In this document: positions 25,949 to 35,046 of the stretch, in pieces
Numbering within the stretch: the stretch's first letter is position 1
Layout of the letters: each line of letters begins with the position of its first letter
NCBI GenBank assembly: GCA_035533095.1
Contig: DATLUM010000040.1
Coordinates: forward strand, 1 to 64,000
Length of the DNA: 64,000 nucleotides
Direction of reading: 5' to 3'
From: Acidimicrobiales bacterium
Lineage (GTDB): Bacteria > Actinomycetota > Acidimicrobiia > Acidimicrobiales > Palsa-688
Notes under the pieces: generated by a model
The model's input: only the letters and a program-made list of their open reading frames with translations
Database searches by the model: none
Told to the model about the DNA's origin: nothing
Position numbers and translations under genes: made by a program

Positions 25949-27676
25949 TCACGCCGGCGCCGCCTGGAACGCCCAGACCCCGCCGAGGTCGCCCAGGGGG
26001 TTGAGGGTCTGGTTCAGGGGGGTCTGCTCGCAGGCCTGGCGCAGCGCCGCCGGCGCCTGGTCGGCGCAGGCCTTGAACTCGACGTCGCTCTCGGACGTCC
26101 CCTGGCCGATGACGACGGTCCCGTTTCCGATGGCCGCCCCCGAGGAGATCGGCGCGCCGAGGGGGAAAGCCCAGAGCGGCTGGCCGGTGGCGGCGTCCAG
26201 CGCCCGGAACACGCCGTCGAGAGATCCGGTGTAGACCACCCCGTTGGCCGTGCTGGTGGGGCCGTAGCTGTATCCCTGCGCGCCGGACCACGCGTTCGCG
26301 CCGGTGGAGCCCGAGAACGCCTGGAACCCCGGAACCCCCCGGACCAAGGTGGCGGGGTCCTGCAGCACCGGGTTCCCGTTCGAGTCGTAGGTGACAGGCG
26401 TGTTGATCGCCACGCCGCCGAACACCCGCGGGGCGGCGGCCACCTCGCCGACCGCCGTGGTGCCGATGAACCCACCCAGGGCGAAGCCGGGCTGAACGTT
26501 GCCGTTGCCGGTCTCCGCTGAGCGCCAGACGAGCTTGCCGGTGTCGCGGTCTACCACCATGTAGTAGCCGTCCTTGCCCGCCAGGCCGACGACGGGCGTT
26601 CCGTCCGGCAGGTCGAAGAGCTGGGCGGATGCCCCGTAATCGTCGTCGTCGTTGCTGAGCGGCGGATGAGCCTGGTAGCTCCACAACGGCGTGGGAACCG
26701 GTGTCCCTACCGACAAGGCGATGAGGCTTTCCGAGTACTGGGACCATCGGTCGGCGTAGTTGTACTGCTGGCCCGCTGGGCAGAGCGGGTCCGAGTTGTC
26801 GCTGGGGCAGGGGGTGCCACTGTTGTCGGGGCAGTCCGCTGTCCCGAAGTACAGGACGGCGCGGTGCGTTGCGTCACCGCCTGTATCGAGCCCGAGAGCC
26901 GGCGACGACCACACGTTCCCGCAGCCGTAGAGGGCCTTGCCGGCCGCGGTCTCGGGATTCCAGTGCCACCGGACCTGACCGGTCTGCGCATCGAGCGCCC
27001 AGATTCCCTCGCCGGTGTACCCGCTGTCCTGGTTCGCGTCGGAGCCCACGAAGACCGTCGGGCCGCCGGGAGCGCTCTCCCACACGAGAGGCGACGACTC
27101 GACCTCCCCGGAGCTGGTGGAATGAGCGGGATCGAAGTCGGTTCGCCACACGATGGCGCCGGAGGACGCATCGAGCGCGTACAGCGACCCGCCGCCACCC
27201 ACAAAGACCATGTCCTCGCCCTTGACGGCCGCCACCGCCGCGGACGAGGTGATCGTCCCGTAGGCCCCTCGATGCTGATCCCTGTAGGGCGTCGCGGCCG
27301 CCGGGCCCACGACGGTCTTCCAGAGCTGCTGCCCCGTCTGCAGGTCCAGCGCGAAGAAGTTCCCGCCCCAGTCCCCGACGTAGACCACGCCGCGGTAGAT
27401 CGTCGGCGTCGCCGTCACCACGTCGGGGGTGTGAACGTGCCAGGCCGGGACCAAGGTGCCGGCGGACGACACAGACGGAGCACCCGGGCAGTCGCTCGAC
27501 ATGGTGCGGGCGGGGCCACCGCCGTACATCGGCCAGTCGCAGGACGGTTGGGGCGATCCGAGCAGCGATGGCAGGCCGGGGCCGGCAGCACGTGCCGGCA
27601 ACCCGGCTGATACCACCGAGAGCGCCGCCGCAGCGGCCAGAAGCACCCAACGGCGGCGTCGCCGGATTGTCCCCAT
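25949..27676 (-). CDS. Secreted PQQ-type beta-propeller protein
   Basis: 575-aa exported protein. The signal peptide is WVLLAAAAALSVVSAGLPARAAG. At least five propeller blades of the form (Y/F)ALDxxTGxxxW are visible: FFALDLQTGQQLWK, LYALDASSGAIVW, IWALDAQTGQVRW, MVVDRDTGKLVW, FRALDAATGQPLW. Such propellers bind PQQ in quinoprotein alcohol dehydrogenases, or serve as binding platforms. No haem CxxCH motif is visible, so an electron acceptor would have to be separate. Substrate unknown; extracellular oxidation of an alcohol is possible. Divergent from the P450 gene at 27910. Confidence 0.88.
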   Translation of the reverse strand: MGTIRRRRRWVLLAAAAALSVVSAGLPARAAGPGLPSLLGSPQPSCDWPMYGGGPARTMSSDCPGAPSVSSAGTLVPAWHVHTPDVVTATPTIYRGVVYVGDWGGNFFALDLQTGQQLWKTVVGPAAATPYRDQHRGAYGTITSSAAVAAVKGEDMVFVGGGGSLYALDASSGAIVWRTDFDPAHSTSSGEVESSPLVWESAPGGPTVFVGSDANQDSGYTGEGIWALDAQTGQVRWHWNPETAAGKALYGCGNVWSSPALGLDTGGDATHRAVLYFGTADCPDNSGTPCPSDNSDPLCPAGQQYNYADRWSQYSESLIALSVGTPVPTPLWSYQAHPPLSNDDDDYGASAQLFDLPDGTPVVGLAGKDGYYMVVDRDTGKLVWRSAETGNGNVQPGFALGGFIGTTAVGEVAAAPRVFGGVAINTPVTYDSNGNPVLQDPATLVRGVPGFQAFSGSTGANAWSGAQGYSYGPTSTANGVVYTGSLDGVFRALDAATGQPLWAFPLGAPISSGAAIGNGTVVIGQGTSESDVEFKACADQAPAALRQACEQTPLNQTLNPLGDLGGVWAFQAAPA

Positions 27677-27763
27677 ACTGCGAGGTTCTCAGCGCGCGCA
27701 GGTGCTCCTGCCTGGACGCCGAAGAATATTGGGAGGCGGTGGTGCACAACACCTCCCCGGACG

Positions 27764-27796
27764 CATGTAACAGAAACGACCAAACATGTAACATGT
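27764..27796. promoter_or_regulatory. Direct repeats and palindrome in the divergent promoter region
   Basis: CATGTAACA occurs at 27764-27772 and 27785-27793, exactly 21 bp apart, i.e. two helical turns. The second copy lies in ACATGT-A-ACATGT (27784-27796), two adjacent self-complementary hexamers. The whole 233-bp gap between the propeller gene and the P450 gene holds no ORF; TATTCT at about 27725 on the minus strand could be a -10 box. Confidence 0.45.
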
Positions 27797-27909
27797 GTCC
27801 CCGTCCTGGGTATCAGAGAGCCTGAGGATCAGATCACAGACACAGCGTCCAAGGGTGAGATTCGCCCGACCCTGCGACAAGCGGGGCCGGACCCGGTGGG
27901 GAGGATTCG

Positions 27910-29196
27910 ATGAGCCACACAGAAGTCCGTCCGGTTGACACAGTGGACAGCCAGCTGGAGGGAGTGTGCCCTCATGCCGGATCGGTGGAGCCCTTCGACA
28001 CCAGCGAGCCCGGCTGGTCACTCAAGGTGATGCTGGACCCCGAGTTCGCCAAGGACCCGCGCCCGTTCTTCGAGCGGATGCGGGCGGGGGCACCCATGCG
28101 CGACGAGTTCCAGATGGAAGGCAGAAAGCCCACCGTGCTGGTCGCCACGGCGAGCGACGTCGAGAGCACGCTACGCAACCCCAAGCTCTTCTCGTCGCAG
28201 TTCGGGGAGGGCATGGGATCGCTCGGCAACGACCGGCCGCTCATCCCGCTCCAGATCGATCCGCCGGACCACAAGAAGTACAGGGTTCTGCTCGACCCCT
28301 ACTTCTCGCCGCGCCAGATGGCCAAGCGCGAACAAGATGTCGCCAAGCTCGTCAACGAGTTGATCGACGGGTTCATCGACAACGGAAAGTGCGAGTTCAC
28401 TTCGGGCTTCGCTGTCCCGCTTCCGTGCACGGTCTTCCTCCGGCTGATGGGTCTGCCGCTCGAGGACCTCGACCTGTTCCTCCGGATCAAGGACGGGATC
28501 ATCCGCGGCAATGGCGAGACCAACATCATGAAGCAGATGGAGGCTCGAAAGGCTGCCGGGGAGCAGTTCTATGCATACTTCGATGAAGCGTTCGACCGCA
28601 TCGTCGCCGACCGGGTCGAAGGCATCCTTCTCGACCTTCACGACGCGGAGGTCGATGGGGCCCGCCTGACCCGCGAAGAGATCATCGACATCTGCTACCT
28701 GTTCATCATCGCCGGCCTCGACACGGTCACCGACAGCCTTTGCTGCTTCTGGTCCCACCTCGCCGAGAACCCGGCCAACCGCCGGCGGATCGTCGAGGAT
28801 ACGGCCGTGATCCCTGCAGCTGTGGAGGAACTGCTGCGGTGGGAGTCTCCGGTATCGGGGGTCGCTCGTGTCGCCACGGAGGACACCGAGATCAGCGGCT
28901 GCCCGGTCTACAAGGGGGAAGCCCTGCTCATCTTCGTCGGGGCGGCCAACACCGACGCTTCGGCGGTGGAGCACGCCGACCGGGTCGACTTCGACAGGGC
29001 TGTCAATCGCCACCAGGCATTCGGCGGTGGCATCCACCGGTGCCTGGGGTCCCACCTCGCGCGGCTAGAGCTCAGGATCGCGATGCGCGAGTGGCACAGG
29101 CGCATCCCCGACTACCACATCGCCGAGGATGCCGAGCTCGTGTGGACCCCCATGCTCCGGGCGGTTCACGAGATGCCGCTCGTCTTCAAGCCTTAA
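27910..29196 (+). CDS. Cytochrome P450
   Basis: 428-aa P450 behind a strong site GGGGAGG. I-helix AGLDTVT is at 268-274, ExxR is E307-R310, and the haem Cys is C378 in AFGGGIHRCLGSHLAR. It is a paralogue of the P450 at 11674: the two share long stretches such as HRCLGSHLAR and EWHRRIP. It has about 30 more N-terminal residues. Monocistronic, with its own regulatory repeats upstream and a strong hairpin immediately after the stop. A TetR gene follows. No ferredoxin gene is adjacent, so it may use the product of 13742. Confidence 0.96.
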   Translation: MSHTEVRPVDTVDSQLEGVCPHAGSVEPFDTSEPGWSLKVMLDPEFAKDPRPFFERMRAGAPMRDEFQMEGRKPTVLVATASDVESTLRNPKLFSSQFGEGMGSLGNDRPLIPLQIDPPDHKKYRVLLDPYFSPRQMAKREQDVAKLVNELIDGFIDNGKCEFTSGFAVPLPCTVFLRLMGLPLEDLDLFLRIKDGIIRGNGETNIMKQMEARKAAGEQFYAYFDEAFDRIVADRVEGILLDLHDAEVDGARLTREEIIDICYLFIIAGLDTVTDSLCCFWSHLAENPANRRRIVEDTAVIPAAVEELLRWESPVSGVARVATEDTEISGCPVYKGEALLIFVGAANTDASAVEHADRVDFDRAVNRHQAFGGGIHRCLGSHLARLELRIAMREWHRRIPDYHIAEDAELVWTPMLRAVHEMPLVFKP

Positions 29197-29197
29197 G

Positions 29198-29274
29198 AGA
29201 GGTTCGCAGAATTGCGTGAGCAGAAGAGCGCTGCTGAGCAGCGTTCTTCTGCTCCACCGATGGCGCGAACCTCT
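29198..29274. terminator. Nested long hairpin after the P450 gene
   Basis: Outer arms AGAGGTTCGC (29198-29207) and GCGAACCTCT (29265-29274) are perfect 10-bp inverted repeats. Inside them, 29218-29234 and 29238-29254 form a 17-bp stem with a single G-T pair and a 3-base loop. The structure begins two bases after the P450 stop. A terminator is the simplest reading, though it lacks a T-run and its nested symmetry also resembles a small palindromic repeat element. Confidence 0.6.
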
Positions 29275-29320
29275 TTAGAGCCTCATACCGGGGCCCGGGG
29301 TCGCGGGGCGCTACCGTCGG

Positions 29321-30004
29321 GTGACCGTGAGCGACCTCGTACCAGCCACCCGCGACCGCATCCTCGAAGGCGCTCTGCTCGCTTTGGGCCGGGTCGGCAT
29401 GCGCCGCCTGACGATGAGCGACGTCAGCGAGCGATCCGGTCTGTCGCGCGGAACGGTCTACCGGTACTTCCCGTCGAAGGAGGACCTGCTCGCAGTCTTG
29501 GCCGAGTACGAGCGCGACCGGTTCTCGGAGGGGCTGCGGCGGACGCTCGAAGGGATCCCTGAAGAGGACCAGAGCCTCGATCTCGTCGTCGAGTACATCA
29601 TCAATTACCTGCGCCAGCACCCGGCGCTGACGCTGCTCATCGACACCGAGCCGGCTTTCGTGCTGGGCTTCTTGAGCCAGCAGCTGCCGGTGTTCCGCCG
29701 CATCACGGAAGAGCTCATCGACCCCGTCATGCGCAACACCGTCCCGGTAAGGGAAGGCTGGGTGACGATCGCCGAGCTCAACGAGCTGCTCCTGCGCGTC
29801 GTCCTCTCCGTGTTCCTGGTGCCCGGTGAGAGCCGGGCGTCCGTCGTCGGCGCGCTGGAGGGCACCCTCGGGAGCATGGTCCGCCTCGCCGCCGGCCGGG
29901 AGCTGCCCAAGCAAGCCCGGCGCAGCACCACCGGGCGCAGCACGGCCGGTCGCAGCAGTAGCGGCCCCAAGAAGGCCGGCCGATCGACGCGCACCAAACG
30001 CTGA
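29321..30004 (+). CDS. TetR family regulator with a basic C-terminal tail
   Basis: 227 aa from GTG 29321; GTG 29327 is possible and would fit a leaderless start from TACCGT at 29312. The HTH region is RDRILEGALLALGRVGMRRLTMSDVSERSGLSRGTVYRYFPSKEDLL (residues about 8-55, shown in part). The last ~35 residues are almost only Arg, Lys, Ser, Thr and Gly (RSTTGRSTAGRSSSGPKKAG...), an unusual tail for a TetR protein that could strengthen non-specific DNA binding. Candidate regulator of the P450 upstream and of the operon ending at 30015. Confidence 0.92.
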   Translation: MTVSDLVPATRDRILEGALLALGRVGMRRLTMSDVSERSGLSRGTVYRYFPSKEDLLAVLAEYERDRFSEGLRRTLEGIPEEDQSLDLVVEYIINYLRQHPALTLLIDTEPAFVLGFLSQQLPVFRRITEELIDPVMRNTVPVREGWVTIAELNELLLRVVLSVFLVPGESRASVVGALEGTLGSMVRLAAGRELPKQARRSTTGRSTAGRSSSGPKKAGRSTRTKR

Positions 30005-30014
30005 AAGCCGGGAC

Positions 30015-31217
30015 CTATTCCGCCGGCAGCTCCACGTCGACGGTGCCCTTCGCCATGACCGCGTCGTGCTGGTTGATGAGCTCGACAGCGACCGTGACCA
30101 TGTGGCGGCGCTTTCGTTCGATGTTCTTGCCCGTCACCGTGCCTCGCACATAGGTGACGTCACCCGTGAACGCCGGGTTCCGGTACTGCGCGTTCGAGTG
30201 ACGGATGAACCCCCACTCCCCGGCCCACGCCGCGACGTAGTCGAGGACCCACGCTCCCATCGAGGCACCGTACCCGTAGCCGCGGGCCATGCCGACGTGC
30301 TTGGCCCAGCGCGGCTGAAGGTGCCCTCGGGATGGCCCGTAATAGGCACCGTCCGTCAGCTCGGGGTTCACTCGCTCCATACGCCGGTCGCCCTCGAAGC
30401 CGGCCATCTCCTTGGTGTACCCGAGCGCCTCCGCGCGCACCGTCGTCGGCCCTTTCAGCGTGGCACCCCACGTCGTCATCGGGTAGGCACGCCACTCGGT
30501 CGTGAAGCTGGCCAGGCTGTGCGGCCCGAGCACGTTGAGGGCGAGTTCCTGTCCTTCCTCCACGGAGCCGAACAGGCGCTTTTCGTGAGCGAGGTCCTGG
30601 ATCTGTGCGATGAACCCGCCCTTGATCTCCTCCAACTCGAGCAGCTGCTCGTCGGTCCACTCGGGTTCGCCCGGCTCGTCGAACATCTTCTTCTCCCGGG
30701 CCTGGCGCACCTGGTAGCGGATGGCGGTCGAACGTTGGAGAGCGACCCGTTCACCACGCTGGTTGATGTAGAGGGTGTCGCCGCGCTGGAAGCAGGTGGG
30801 ACCGGCGAACTTGGTCTCGGTCACCTTGTAGTCGAACGGCATGCGGTGGCACACGAGATGGTCACCCGGCTCCACGCGCGGCCCGAAGAACCACCACTCG
30901 TCGCCACCGAAGATGAGGTGCGAGTTCGGGATCAGGCCGACCTGCGCCGGCGACGCGCCGTGGCTCGTGTCGCACGCGACGGTGAACGACTGCGGCGCGA
31001 CGATCCGCCCGAACCTGCTCGTCGCGGCCCAATCCTCGTCGTAGTGAAGCGGGTTCGGGTAGTGCATGCCCTGCACCCAACGGCGAATGTCGTTGACGGC
31101 GACCGGCTCCTTCAACTCCCCCGGCTCCATCGGCACGCCGATGTACTTGTCGAGATCGGACGTGTCGAGACCCTCGGTCGTGTCCTTTTCCCTCATAACC
31201 ATTTCTGGGCTCGTCAT
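30015..31217 (-). CDS. FAS1-like/MaoC double hot-dog dehydratase
   Basis: 400 aa from ATG 31217, which overlaps the ligase stop as ATGA. The N-terminal half carries a MaoC_dehydrat_N-like fold (YPNPLHYDEDWAATSRFGRIVAPQSF; GGDEWWFFGPRVEPGDHL). The C-terminal half is a second hot-dog ('TGDVTYVRGTVTGKNIERKRRHMVTV'). It probably hydrates a 2-enoyl-CoA made by the dehydrogenase pair upstream in the same operon. Last gene of the four-gene operon starting at 34958. Confidence 0.87.
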   Translation of the reverse strand: MTSPEMVMREKDTTEGLDTSDLDKYIGVPMEPGELKEPVAVNDIRRWVQGMHYPNPLHYDEDWAATSRFGRIVAPQSFTVACDTSHGASPAQVGLIPNSHLIFGGDEWWFFGPRVEPGDHLVCHRMPFDYKVTETKFAGPTCFQRGDTLYINQRGERVALQRSTAIRYQVRQAREKKMFDEPGEPEWTDEQLLELEEIKGGFIAQIQDLAHEKRLFGSVEEGQELALNVLGPHSLASFTTEWRAYPMTTWGATLKGPTTVRAEALGYTKEMAGFEGDRRMERVNPELTDGAYYGPSRGHLQPRWAKHVGMARGYGYGASMGAWVLDYVAAWAGEWGFIRHSNAQYRNPAFTGDVTYVRGTVTGKNIERKRRHMVTVAVELINQHDAVMAKGTVDVELPAE

Positions 31218-32860
31218 CTGTGGCTGTTCTCCGGTGTCTGCAGGGCTCTCGATGTGTCGAGGCGGGCGTCGATGATTCGCCGAAGCTCGTCGTCGCGGAC
31301 CTTCGTGTCGCTGGATGTCATGGGCACCTCTCCGTCGGACAGGAAGAGGATCTCCGTCGGGACTTTGTAGGCGGCCAGCCGCTCTCTCAGAAAGCTTCGC
31401 ACGTCGTCCGCTGTGGCGTGCTCGCCGTCCCGCAGCACGAGGCACAGCACGACGATCTCACCGAGGCGCGGGTCTGGCCGGCCGATGACCCTGGCGAGCT
31501 TGGCCGGCCGGAACGCTCGCAGCGCCACCTCGATCTCCGCCGGCGACACGTTCGCTCCGGCGGTCTTGATCATCTCCGAACGACGGCCCGTCCAGTGCAG
31601 GAACCCCGCCTCGTCGAACCAGCCCGCGTCGCCGGTATGGAAGAAGCCCTCGTCGTCGAAGCATTCGTCCGGCGTCTTGCCGACGTAGTGCTCCATGAGC
31701 GTCGGACCGGCGACGGCAAGCTCGCCCGCTTCGCCAGGACCGAGCAGGCGGCCGCTGCCGGGGTCGATCACCCGCAGCCGGTTGCCGGGCAGGAGCCGCC
31801 CGGTGCTGTGCTTCAGGAGCTCCCGCGGATCATCGCTGTAATGCGTCGCGAAGATCGAGCAGGTCTCCGACAAGCCGTATCCCACGGGCGAGTTCCAAGC
31901 CGGGTCACCTTTGACGCTGGAGTGACGGGCGAACGCCGACTTGCCGAAGACGTTCTTCAGGGATGAAAGATCGGCCGTCTCCCACTCGGGCAACTCGACT
32001 AGAGCGGCCGTCTGGTGAGGAAGCGTGTAGGGCTCGGTGACTCTCTCGCGCTCAATCAAGCGGAGCGCCTCTTCGGGCTGGAACGTCTCCTGCATTACCC
32101 AGCAGCCGCCGGCGGCGAGCGTCGCTCCCATCCCGGTGTTGAGGCCGGCGGTCCAGAACATCGGTAGAGCGGTCCACATCCGGGTTCGCGGGTGGCGCCC
32201 GAAGACCTGCGCCTGGATCCAGAACTGGAGGCTCGGGGCCCCGTTGGCGTGGAGTATCCCCTTGGGGCGGTCGGTGGTGCCCGAGCTGTAGACGATGGAC
32301 CCGGGATCTTCTGGGCGAACTCCGTTGGCGCGTGCTCGCAGCTCGCCGTCGCCGATAGTCGTTCCGCCGGCGAGGAACTCCTCCCATCCTTCTCCGACAG
32401 CAGCGACTGTCTCGAGCGACGGCGTTTCGAGCGACTCGATCTCCTTCGGGAGCGTTCTGCCGAGGAGCTTCGACTGCGTGAGCAGCACCTGTGTGCCCGA
32501 GTGGTCGATCAGGTACTCGAGCTCGGCCGGCGCGGAGAAGGTCGACATCAGCACCGCGGTCGCACCGGCGAGGGTTGCACCGAAGAAAGCAATCACCGCC
32601 TCGGGGCGATTGCCCATGAGGATCCCGACTCGGACTCCCGGCCGGACCCCGGCCGCCATGAGAGCGCCGGCGACCCTCCAGGACTGCCGGCCGAGTTGCT
32701 CGTACGTCCAACGGGCCGTCCGCCCGCCGAGAAGGGGATCGTCGAATACGAGCGCCTCGTTGCTGCCGAAGCGGTCGACCACTTCGAGGAGGAACCCGCC
32801 CAGCGTCCTCGCGCCTATTCCACGAGCGAGAGCGACGGGCGGGCCCTCGAAGGTCGTCAT
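31214..32860 (-). CDS. Acyl-CoA synthetase (AMP-forming)
   Basis: 548 aa from ATG 32860 (ATGA overlap with the preceding dehydrogenase). AMP-binding motif VYSSGTTDRPKG has Asp where Gly is usual. GYGLSETCS, HTGDAGWFDEAGFLHWTGRRSEMIKTAGANVSPAE follow (in part). The C-terminal catalytic Lys is in SSDTKVRDDEL. It would activate a carboxylic acid for the dehydrogenases encoded in the same operon. A longer frame from 33148 overlaps the neighbouring gene and is not supported. Confidence 0.93.
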   Translation of the reverse strand: MTTFEGPPVALARGIGARTLGGFLLEVVDRFGSNEALVFDDPLLGGRTARWTYEQLGRQSWRVAGALMAAGVRPGVRVGILMGNRPEAVIAFFGATLAGATAVLMSTFSAPAELEYLIDHSGTQVLLTQSKLLGRTLPKEIESLETPSLETVAAVGEGWEEFLAGGTTIGDGELRARANGVRPEDPGSIVYSSGTTDRPKGILHANGAPSLQFWIQAQVFGRHPRTRMWTALPMFWTAGLNTGMGATLAAGGCWVMQETFQPEEALRLIERERVTEPYTLPHQTAALVELPEWETADLSSLKNVFGKSAFARHSSVKGDPAWNSPVGYGLSETCSIFATHYSDDPRELLKHSTGRLLPGNRLRVIDPGSGRLLGPGEAGELAVAGPTLMEHYVGKTPDECFDDEGFFHTGDAGWFDEAGFLHWTGRRSEMIKTAGANVSPAEIEVALRAFRPAKLARVIGRPDPRLGEIVVLCLVLRDGEHATADDVRSFLRERLAAYKVPTEILFLSDGEVPMTSSDTKVRDDELRRIIDARLDTSRALQTPENSHR

Positions 32861-33804
32861 GCCCGCGGGCCGCCCTGCGGGAAGAGAGCCTCGAAGCCGT
32901 GTTCCTGGACTGCCGCGCCAAGATGCGCTGCCGTGGTGGCGGCGCCGAACGGTAGGCGAAGATCCGGCTGGATGTGCCGGGCGAGGATCGATACGTCGTA
33001 TTCGTCGCACACGCCGGCAGCGCCGTGGAGCTGCTGGGCCGTGCGCAGGACCGTTCGCGCGGTCTCGAGCGCGTACAGCCGCAGGGCAAGGGCATCGACA
33101 GCGGCACCGGCGGGGTCGGAGCAGGCCTTCCAGGTGGTGTAGCGGCACAGCTCGTCGAGCCCGGCGACAGCGACCGCCGCGTCGGCGAGCTGGAACTGCA
33201 CCGCCTGGAACTCGGAGAGCTTCTGGCCGAACTGCTCACGGTCGCGGACGTGGGAGACAGCGAGCTCCAGCGCGCGTTCGACGCACCCGAGGATCCGCCA
33301 CCCGGTGAGGGTGATCCACATTGCCGCGGCGCGCGCGCCGCCGGCGTCGCGGGATTCGCCCCTCTCGAGGTCGCTGACGAAGGGGCCGAGCCGGGAGCCC
33401 AGCGGCTTGGATGCCCTCACCGCGATCCCGGTGGTCCCGTCCAGGCCTACCAGCCGCCATGTCGTGAACAGATCGCCGTGGTCTATCCGTGCGGTACCGC
33501 CTCCGCCAGCGGCTGCTGTCGGGTTCCCGTCGTGGTCGCGAAGGACAGCCGCCGCCACCGGGTATGGGAGAGCCACCCTGCCGGCGGCGCGGCAAAGCGC
33601 CCCTGCAGCGGCGGCGGTGTCGAGATCCTGTCGGGGGTCGAGGTCCTCTGCGCCGAGCGACTGCAGGACGGGCACGACCTCCCGCTGGCGTACCGCAGGG
33701 TCCGCCTCGGCGCGGCGCGCGACATCGACCGCCCCGAGGGCCGTGAACGCCTTCTCCGCTGCGGCCCCGAAGGAGGCGGCCTCGTCCGGAAGCTGGGGGT
33801 TCAC
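32857..33804 (-). CDS. Acyl-CoA dehydrogenase, short subunit
   Basis: 315 aa from GTG 33804 (GTGA overlap with the upstream dehydrogenase). The N-terminal domain is short and diverged (PDEAASFGAAAEKAFTALG). The C-terminal domain is clear: HVRDREQFGQKLSEFQAVQFQLADAAV, LHGAAGVCDEYDVSILARHI. At about 315 aa it is below the usual 380-400. It looks like the partner subunit of a heteromeric enzyme with the product of 33801-34958, as in steroid side-chain degradation. Confidence 0.88.
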   Translation of the reverse strand: MNPQLPDEAASFGAAAEKAFTALGAVDVARRAEADPAVRQREVVPVLQSLGAEDLDPRQDLDTAAAAGALCRAAGRVALPYPVAAAVLRDHDGNPTAAAGGGGTARIDHGDLFTTWRLVGLDGTTGIAVRASKPLGSRLGPFVSDLERGESRDAGGARAAAMWITLTGWRILGCVERALELAVSHVRDREQFGQKLSEFQAVQFQLADAAVAVAGLDELCRYTTWKACSDPAGAAVDALALRLYALETARTVLRTAQQLHGAAGVCDEYDVSILARHIQPDLRLPFGAATTAAHLGAAVQEHGFEALFPQGGPRA

Positions 33805-34958
33805 TTGGAGGCACCCAGGAGCTCGCGTGCGACCAGCATCCGCTGGATCTCGATGGTCCCCGATGCGACGGTCGCCGCCTGCGCGTACCGCCAGTGGTCC
33901 TCGGCTGCCCCGTGGAGGGGAGCGCCGGCTGCCTTGTCCTCGATGCTGCGTTGCTCGAGTGCGTCGAAGAGCACCTCGGCCACCTGCTGGTCGCACTGGG
34001 TCACCGCGATGCGTGCCGCGCTCGCGCTGGCGTCATCGACCCCGCTCTGCTGGCGGGCGACCGCCCGGTAAGCGAGCAGCCTCGCCACCCGGACCTGCAC
34101 GAGCGCCCAGACCCACTGCTCCCGCAATGCCGGCGGGAGGCCGTCGATGCCTCCGGCCAGGTCCGAGTACTCCGACATGAGCCTGTCGCAGCGGGCGTAG
34201 CGGGCGATCCCCACCCTCTCGTGCGCCAGCGCACGCCTGATCACCTTCCAACCGTTGCCCACGCCGCCGAGCACCTCGTCGGGTTCGACCCTGACCGAGT
34301 CGAAAAATACCTCGTTGAGATGGTGCGGCCCGAGCATGCTGCGGATCGGGCGCACCGTTATCCCTGGCCGGTCCATCGGGACCAGGAAGATCGTGATGCC
34401 CTCGTGCTTGCGGGCCCCCGCGCCGGGCGCGCCGACGCGGGCGGCGAGCACGCACCACTGGGCCATCTGCGCGTACGAGGTCCAGATCTTCTGGCCGGTG
34501 ACCACGAAGCCGTCGCCGTCAGGCTCGGCTCGCGTGCTGAGCGACGCCAGGTCCGAGCCGGCGCCGGGCTCGCTGAACCCTTGGCACCAGATCACCTCGC
34601 CGGCCGCGATCGGCGGGAGATGGCGGCGTTTCTGGTCGTCGTTGCCGAAGGCCATGATCGCGGGACCCACCCAGTTCAGCCCCATGTACTGGGCGCCCCG
34701 CGGCTCGTGGTGGGCCCACATCTCCTCGCGCACCACGGTCTGCTCCCATACCGACCCGCCGGCACCTCCGTACTCCTCCGGCCAGGCGACGGTGAGCAAA
34801 CCCTCGGATGCGAGTGTCCTGCAGAAGCGCTGGGCCACGTCGAGATCGGCGGGATCGTCGGTGAACGCCCCGAGGTAACCCTCAGGTATCTCCTGGGCGA
34901 TCAGCTCGCGGAGCCTGCCGCGCAGTTGTAACGCCCGCTCGCCGACGTCGTAGTCCAA
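33801..34958 (-). CDS. Acyl-CoA dehydrogenase
   Basis: 385 aa from TTG 34958, chosen because GAGGAGGAG stands directly upstream; longer frames run into the intergenic region. Family blocks: VAWPEEYGGAGGSVWEQTVV, WCQGFSEPGAGSDLASLSTRA, GQKIWTSYAQMAQWCVLAAR, and the C-terminal 'VASGTIEIQRMLVARELLGA'. The residue before GT is Ser, not the Glu of medium-chain dehydrogenase. First gene of the operon. A TAAGAT box on the minus strand, about 40 bases upstream, may be its -10. Confidence 0.93.
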   Translation of the reverse strand: MDYDVGERALQLRGRLRELIAQEIPEGYLGAFTDDPADLDVAQRFCRTLASEGLLTVAWPEEYGGAGGSVWEQTVVREEMWAHHEPRGAQYMGLNWVGPAIMAFGNDDQKRRHLPPIAAGEVIWCQGFSEPGAGSDLASLSTRAEPDGDGFVVTGQKIWTSYAQMAQWCVLAARVGAPGAGARKHEGITIFLVPMDRPGITVRPIRSMLGPHHLNEVFFDSVRVEPDEVLGGVGNGWKVIRRALAHERVGIARYARCDRLMSEYSDLAGGIDGLPPALREQWVWALVQVRVARLLAYRAVARQQSGVDDASASAARIAVTQCDQQVAEVLFDALEQRSIEDKAAGAPLHGAAEDHWRYAQAATVASGTIEIQRMLVARELLGASK

Positions 34959-35046
34959 TCGCTCCTCCTCGGTATGCCGGCGACCAGCGGGGGCGATCTT
35001 ACGACCAGCCCGTCCAAGAGGTTTCGGTCGTCGCCGTGCCGAAAGA

